NCBI RefSeq assembly: GCF_029893585.1
Contig: NZ_JARXYX010000036.1
Span: 1 to 64,000 of the forward strand
Reading direction: 5' to 3'
DNA from: Streptomyces sp. LBL
GTDB lineage: Bacteria; Actinomycetota; Actinomycetes; Streptomycetales; Streptomycetaceae
DNA length: 64,000 bases
Of this stretch, positions 59,987 through 64,000 are shown one piece after another. Numbering within the stretch: position 1 is the first letter of the stretch; the number at the start of each line of letters is the position of its first letter. Position numbers and translations under genes: made by a program. The notes under the pieces were generated by a model. That model had not been told where the DNA came from. It made no database searches and worked only from the letters and a program-made list of their open reading frames with translations.

Positions 59987-61717
59987 CTACTCAACGAGTT
60001 TGCCCGCGGTCGAGACTTCCGCCATCAGCGAGGCAATCTCGTCGGGAACGGCCGGAATGCTCTCGCGGGTGACGCCCGTCGTCGGGGACCACACGAGATT
60101 CACCTGCAGAGCGGAATCCAGGCCGGGGTGGTCACTGCGGTTGTGGCAGCCGCGCGTCTCGCGACGCTCGAGGGCCGATTCGAGGGTGGCCCGGGCCGCG
60201 AGCGCGGCTGACTTGAGATCGAAGGCGTGCGCAAGGTCCTGATAGCCCGCGATGTCCGGGTGGATACCGACGGCCTCCATGCGCTTCTCGATCACCGCGA
60301 GTTCCGCCAGTCCGGCGCGCAGGCCGTCCTCGTCGCGTACGACGCCCGCGTGCTCGGTCATGGTGTCGCGGATGGCGCGTTGCAGGGCACGGACGTTCTC
60401 GGCCCCGTCGGCGGCGAGGAGTTCATCGATCTCCGCGCGGGCCTGCGCGATGGCCGACGCCGACCGCGGCTGCGCCTTGAGGGACTGCGCATACGCGGCG
60501 GCCGCCTGGCCGGTGAGGCGGCCGAACACCAACAGTTCGATGAGGCTGTTGCCGCCGAGGCGGTTGGCGCCGTGCAGCCCGCTCGACGCCTCGCCGATGG
60601 CGTACAGGCCACGGACGTCGGTGCTGTGGTCCTCCGGGCGCACCCACACCCCGCCCATCGAGTAGTGCGCGGTGGGCGCGATCTCGATCGGATCGCGGGT
60701 GATGTCCAGCATCTGCAGGTCCAGCAGGGTCTGGTAGACGCGGGGCAGGCGCGTCATGATCGTCTTCCGGGGCAGGTGGGAGACGTCGAGCCACACGCCG
60801 CCCTTCGGGGTTCCGCGCCCTTCCCTGATCTCCGTGTACGCGGCCAGGGCCACGCGGTCGCGGGTGGACAGCTCCATGCGCTCGGGGTCGTAGCGGGCCA
60901 TGAAGCGTTCCCCGAGCGCGTTGCGCAAGATGCCGCCCTCGCCGCGGGCGGCCTCGCTGACCAGGGTGCCGGCGGCGTTCTCCGGTTCGATGATGCCGGA
61001 CGGGTGGAACTGCACCAGCTCGGCGTCGCGCAGTCTGGCCCCGGCCTCCACGGCCAGGCGGAAGGAGTCCCCCGTGTTCTCGTCGCGCCGCGAGGAGGTA
61101 CGCCGCCAGATGCGCGTGTGGCCACCCGCGGCGAGAATGACCGCGTCGGCGTGGATCAGGTAGCGCCGTCCGCTCGTGAGGTCGAAGCCGTACGCACCGA
61201 ACACGGCGCCCTCGTGCACCAGCAGCCGGGTGATGTACACGCCTTCCAGCACAGGGATGTCCAGTTGCTCCGCGCGCCGGATGAGGGTGCGCTGGATCTC
61301 CAAGCCGGTGTAGTCGCCGGCGAAAGCGGTCCTGCGGAACTTGTGCGCGCCGAAGAAGCGCTGGGAGATCCGGCCGTCCTCCTCCCTGGCGAAGGCCATG
61401 CCATAGCGCTCCAGATCCTCGATGCCCCGGGCGGCACCCTGGGCGACGGTCTCCACGGTGCGGGGATCGGCGAGGAGGTAGCTCTCCTTGAGGGTGTCGG
61501 CGGCGTGCTGCTGCCAGCTGTCCTCGGGGTCCATGGTGGCCAGAGCCGCGTTGATGCCGCCGGCCGCCAGTACCGTATGGGCGTCCTCCTTGGAGCGTTT
61601 ACCGACGGCGAGGACGTCGATGCCGGCCTCGGCCAGTTCGATCGCCGCTCGCAGGCCGGCACCTCCGGTGCCGATCACCAGCACCATGGTGGAAAGACGT
61701 TGTTCGGTGACAGCCAC
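59987..61717 (-). CDS. FrdA/SdhA-like FAD-binding flavoprotein
   Basis: 576 residues. FAD motif MVLVIGTGGAGLRAAIELAEAG, HTVLAAGGINAAL near 47, active-site region QFHPSG and LVSEAARGEGG near 240-265, PTAHYSMGGVWV near 345, IGEASSGLHGANRLGGNSL near 370, and the C-terminal helical domain with RRETRGCHNRSD. It looks like a complete succinate dehydrogenase/fumarate reductase or L-aspartate oxidase-type subunit, yet no Fe-S or membrane subunit is near. A CGTCACA-N16-GGTC promoter lies 36 bp upstream. Confidence 0.9.
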   Translation of the reverse strand: MAVTEQRLSTMVLVIGTGGAGLRAAIELAEAGIDVLAVGKRSKEDAHTVLAAGGINAALATMDPEDSWQQHAADTLKESYLLADPRTVETVAQGAARGIEDLERYGMAFAREEDGRISQRFFGAHKFRRTAFAGDYTGLEIQRTLIRRAEQLDIPVLEGVYITRLLVHEGAVFGAYGFDLTSGRRYLIHADAVILAAGGHTRIWRRTSSRRDENTGDSFRLAVEAGARLRDAELVQFHPSGIIEPENAAGTLVSEAARGEGGILRNALGERFMARYDPERMELSTRDRVALAAYTEIREGRGTPKGGVWLDVSHLPRKTIMTRLPRVYQTLLDLQMLDITRDPIEIAPTAHYSMGGVWVRPEDHSTDVRGLYAIGEASSGLHGANRLGGNSLIELLVFGRLTGQAAAAYAQSLKAQPRSASAIAQARAEIDELLAADGAENVRALQRAIRDTMTEHAGVVRDEDGLRAGLAELAVIEKRMEAVGIHPDIAGYQDLAHAFDLKSAALAARATLESALERRETRGCHNRSDHPGLDSALQVNLVWSPTTGVTRESIPAVPDEIASLMAEVSTAGKLVE

Positions 61718-61741
61718 GGTCCACTCCGATCGCTGGGGTCG

Positions 61742-62899
61742 TCACCCAGTACGACCGGACAGCCCCGCGATCTGTGACGCCTCGGGGCCGTCTTGGCCCC
61801 ACGGCCTTTCGTTTGGATCAGGCCGGGCGGCTGGATCGGCTCGGTCACCGCGTGACTCCCGTGGTGCTGCGACGTGCCGGACCGACTGTGCTGCGAGCCA
61901 TGGTGAGCGTCCCTTTGGGCGTCCCGGATACCGGACGACTGGATGACCGACGAGTACCCGCTCTGGTGACGCGCACGGCGGCGTTCGGGAGGAGAACGTG
62001 GTGCCACCGTCCAGGGACGCCACGTAGGGTGCCAGTTTTTCCGGATTCATGACCCACATGGCCCGCTCGATGCCGCGTTCCGAGATGTCCAGGGTCAGCA
62101 GAACCACGGCCGTCCCGCCGGCCGACACGAGGGCGGCCGGCCCGCCGTTGGCCTCGACCCAGTGGATCTCCTTCTGCGGCCAGAAGCGCGGGGCGAAGGC
62201 GGCAAGGTACCTGGAGACGTGCACCAAACCGACGACCGGAAACTTGGATGCCCCGCGCAGCCCGTTCCCGTCGGTGTAGCTGACCACGTCGTCGGCGAGG
62301 ATGCCTTCGAGCACGGCCAGATCGCCGGTCTGTGCCGCGGTGAGGAAGACCTCCATCAGCCGTCGGTGCTCGGTGGCCTCGACGGGCTTGCGGCGCTCCG
62401 ACGAGATGTGCTTGCGCGCGCGGCTGACCAGCTGGCGCGTATTGGTTTCGCTGGTCTCCAGCATGTCCGCGATCTGCTGGTAGGGGTAGTCGAAGGCCTC
62501 CCGCAGAACATAGGCGGCCCTTTCCACGGGGTTGAGCCGCTCCAGCAGGAAGAGCACCGCCGTGTCGAGCGCCTCGGCCCGCTCGGCGCCCAACTGCGGA
62601 TCCGCGCGCGTGTCGACCGGCTCCGGCAGCCAGGGGCCGATGTACGACTCGCGCCGCACCCTGGCGGACTGGGCGACATTGAGCGCCAGACGGGCGGTGA
62701 CAGTGGCGAGGAACGCCTTCGGCTCGCGGACGACGTCACGGTCGGCGCCCTGCCACCGCAGCCACGCCTCCTGCAGTACGTCCTCGGCCTCCGTGGTGCT
62801 GGCGAGGACTCGGTAGGCGATGCCGAAGAGATGGGGACGCGCCGCCATGAACACGTTCGTCGCCTCGTCGAGGGAGTCCGTGTCGTCCCCGATACTCAT
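61742..62899 (-). CDS. ECF41/SigJ-like sigma factor with SnoaL-like domain and odd C-terminal extension
   Basis: 385 residues from ATG 62899. Sigma-2 FGIAYRVLASTTEAEDVLQEAWLRW is followed by sigma-4 FDYPYQQIADMLETSETNTRQLVSRARKHI and a SnoaL-like domain with TDGNGLRGA and NPEKLAPY. Relatives end soon after that; here about 85 arginine/proline-rich residues follow to a stop at 61742, overlapping the FrdA promoter. The extension probably arose by loss of the native stop. It is closely related to the 45901 factor. Confidence 0.88.
   Translation of the reverse strand: MSIGDDTDSLDEATNVFMAARPHLFGIAYRVLASTTEAEDVLQEAWLRWQGADRDVVREPKAFLATVTARLALNVAQSARVRRESYIGPWLPEPVDTRADPQLGAERAEALDTAVLFLLERLNPVERAAYVLREAFDYPYQQIADMLETSETNTRQLVSRARKHISSERRKPVEATEHRRLMEVFLTAAQTGDLAVLEGILADDVVSYTDGNGLRGASKFPVVGLVHVSRYLAAFAPRFWPQKEIHWVEANGGPAALVSAGGTAVVLLTLDISERGIERAMWVMNPEKLAPYVASLDGGTTFSSRTPPCASPERVLVGHPVVRYPGRPKGRSPWLAAQSVRHVAAPRESRGDRADPAARPDPNERPWGQDGPEASQIAGLSGRTG
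61753..61779 (-). promoter_or_regulatory. ECF41-type promoter for FrdA-like gene
   Basis: Minus strand: CGTCACA 61779-61773 (one mismatch), 16 bases, GGTC 61756-61753. It lies inside the extended 3' end of the sigma gene. Confidence 0.65.
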
Positions 62900-63135
62900 G
62901 CGTGCCGCCTTCAGTTCCGACCCCGTTCTCGCAAGCGCTTGCCCTGGTACGGCGGGCGGGGCACCACCTGGCAGAACCTGTCGTGGCCGTACGAGGCGCA
63001 CAGCCAGGGCGGAAGGATCCGGCCGTTTCGGGCAGCGCGATGAAACCGTTCTTCTCCAGTTCCGCAATCATCATCGCACGGGAGGCCGGCCACAGCCGGA
63101 CCGTCTCGTCGTGCCGACGCAGCACGTGCCCGTCA

Positions 63136-63297
63136 TCGCGCACCCGGTATGCGAACCGTGCGGGACCGGGCCGGCTCCCCCGCGTGCACGGGAACCCGCG
63201 ATTCCAGCAGACCCAGCAGACCCAGCAGACCCAGCAGACCCAGCAGCGTGACACACCCGGTGCCCGCACCGACGTCCAGCACACCGACCCGGGCCAT
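63136..63297 (-). pseudogene. methyltransferase fragment expanded by a tandem repeat
   Basis: ATG 63297 begins MARVGVLDVGAGTGCVTLL, SAM motif I of a PCMT-like methyltransferase. It then dissolves into a leucine/glycine repeat (GLLGLLGLL) encoded by CAGCAGACC units. No further motif remains. 62900-63135 contains protein-like readings (RLWPASRAMMIAELEKNGFI) of unknown family. Confidence 0.45.
63205..63246. repeat. 9-bp tandem repeat
   Basis: CAGCAGACC four times plus CAGCAG, inside the methyltransferase remnant. Similar in unit length to the 29335 repeat but different in sequence. Confidence 0.85.
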
Positions 63298-63301
63298 GCC
63301 G

Positions 63302-64000
63302 ACATCGTCACGTGCCGGAACAGGTAGATGCCTCGCACGATGCCTTCCTCGACACCGGGCCCGGCGGGCATCGCCGGCTGCTCCTTGGGTTCGTTGTAGA
63401 CCGTGAGGTAGTAGAAGACGTCCTCGGGCCGGTCACCGTACATGCGGCGCAGCCCGTCCCGCACGATCACCGCGATCTCGTACGCGAAGGCCGGGTCGTA
63501 GGACACGGCGGCCGGATTCGTGGACGCCAGCAGATGGGAATGCCTGTCGGCGTGCTGCAGCCCCTCGCCCGTCATGTGGTACGGCCCGCCGTCGCCCCGA
63601 TGACGAACCCGCGCCCCATCTGGTCGGCGAGCGCCCAGAACTGGTCGCCGGTGTGCTGGAAACCGAACATGGCGTAGAAGATGTAGAACGGCAGTCCATG
63701 ACCGTCGACCTCCCGCCGGAAACCGTCCAACTGCGCCTCGCTCAGGCGCCCTTCGAGGAACACACGGGCGTAGATGCCCGGCGAGGCATGCCCCTGGAAG
63801 TACAGCTGATCGCCCGAGCCTTCCCCGCCGTCCTTGCCCCGGAAGAAGTGGTGGAACCCGGTCTCGTACAGCCGGGCCGCCGAGGCATAGGTGGATATGT
63901 GGCCGCCGAGCCGAACCGGGCGCCGCGGGTCACCATCGCCGCCGCGTTCCACCGGTTCAGGGCGGTGATCCTGGACTCCATGGCGAGGTCACCGGGACAG
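63302..64000 (-). pseudogene. aceE: pyruvate dehydrogenase E1 (AceE) remnant
   Basis: The minus strand reads successive pieces of homodimeric AceE: RITALNRWNAAAMVTRG at the window edge, GGHISTYASAARLYETGFHHFFRG, GDQLYFQGHASPGIYARVFL, then after an internal deletion FYIFYAMFGFQHTGDQFWAL and, in a new frame near 63577, TGEGLQHADRHSHLLAS and FYYLTVYNEPKEQPAMP. It ends at GIVRGIYLFR. Large parts are deleted and the frame is broken. The gene continues beyond the window. Confidence 0.75.

Overview
High-GC actinomycete DNA, most likely a Streptomyces or close relative. The base composition, GTG/TTG starts after GGAGG-type sites, and the gene families (LuxR-type LAL regulators, Wbl protein, SigJ/ECF41-like sigma factors, LacI and MarR regulators, EamA and AbgT transporters) all fit. 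The many truncated, frameshifted and rearranged genes between intact operons suggest an accessory region such as a chromosome arm. No rRNA, complete tRNA or CRISPR array was seen.

Layout. 0-4 kb: scarred left part with an integrase and gene remnants. 4-9 kb: redox block with an AhpD-like protein, a MarR regulator, azoreductase, nitroreductase, and a MarR/membrane exporter pair. 9.3-13 kb: translationally coupled operon of patatin lipase, glycosyltransferase, membrane protein and alpha/beta hydrolase. 13-18.7 kb: galU with remnants of cupin, NmrA-like and LAL genes, then two OsmC/Ohr proteins. 19-25 kb: orphan qcrB, a methyltransferase, broken genes and an EamA transporter. 26-31 kb: a collapsed two-component system, epoxide-hydrolase/MarR pair and a LacI regulator. 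31-39 kb: intact catabolic operon (DapA-like lyase, polar amino-acid ABC importer, three-part HcnABC-like flavoprotein dehydrogenase, AIG2-like protein, hydantoinase). 39-44 kb: CocE-type hydrolase, AbgT transporter, ArsR-type regulator. 44-64 kb: a dense sigma-factor area with four SigJ-like ECF genes (one lacking its C-terminal domain), LAL regulators, cupin, NDH-2-like oxidoreductase, NmrA-like protein, FrdA-like flavoprotein and many remnants.

Main result. One bipartite promoter, TGTCACA-N16-GGTC (some sites TGTC, AGTC or GGCC at the second box), occurs at least 17 times, nearly always upstream of and pointing at a gene: AhpD-like, patatin operon, cupin, NmrA, Ohr, OsmC, qcrB, wbl, NDH-2, FrdA-like, LAL and two of the ECF sigma genes themselves. 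It resembles the published ECF41 promoter (recalled as TGTCACA-N16-CGTC), and the sigma genes here have the ECF41-type SnoaL-like C-terminal domain. The window therefore looks like a self-regulating ECF41 regulon of redox and envelope-lipid genes, partly duplicated and partly decayed. It links an orphan cytochrome b, a Wbl protein and a lipase/glycosyltransferase operon to this sigma family.
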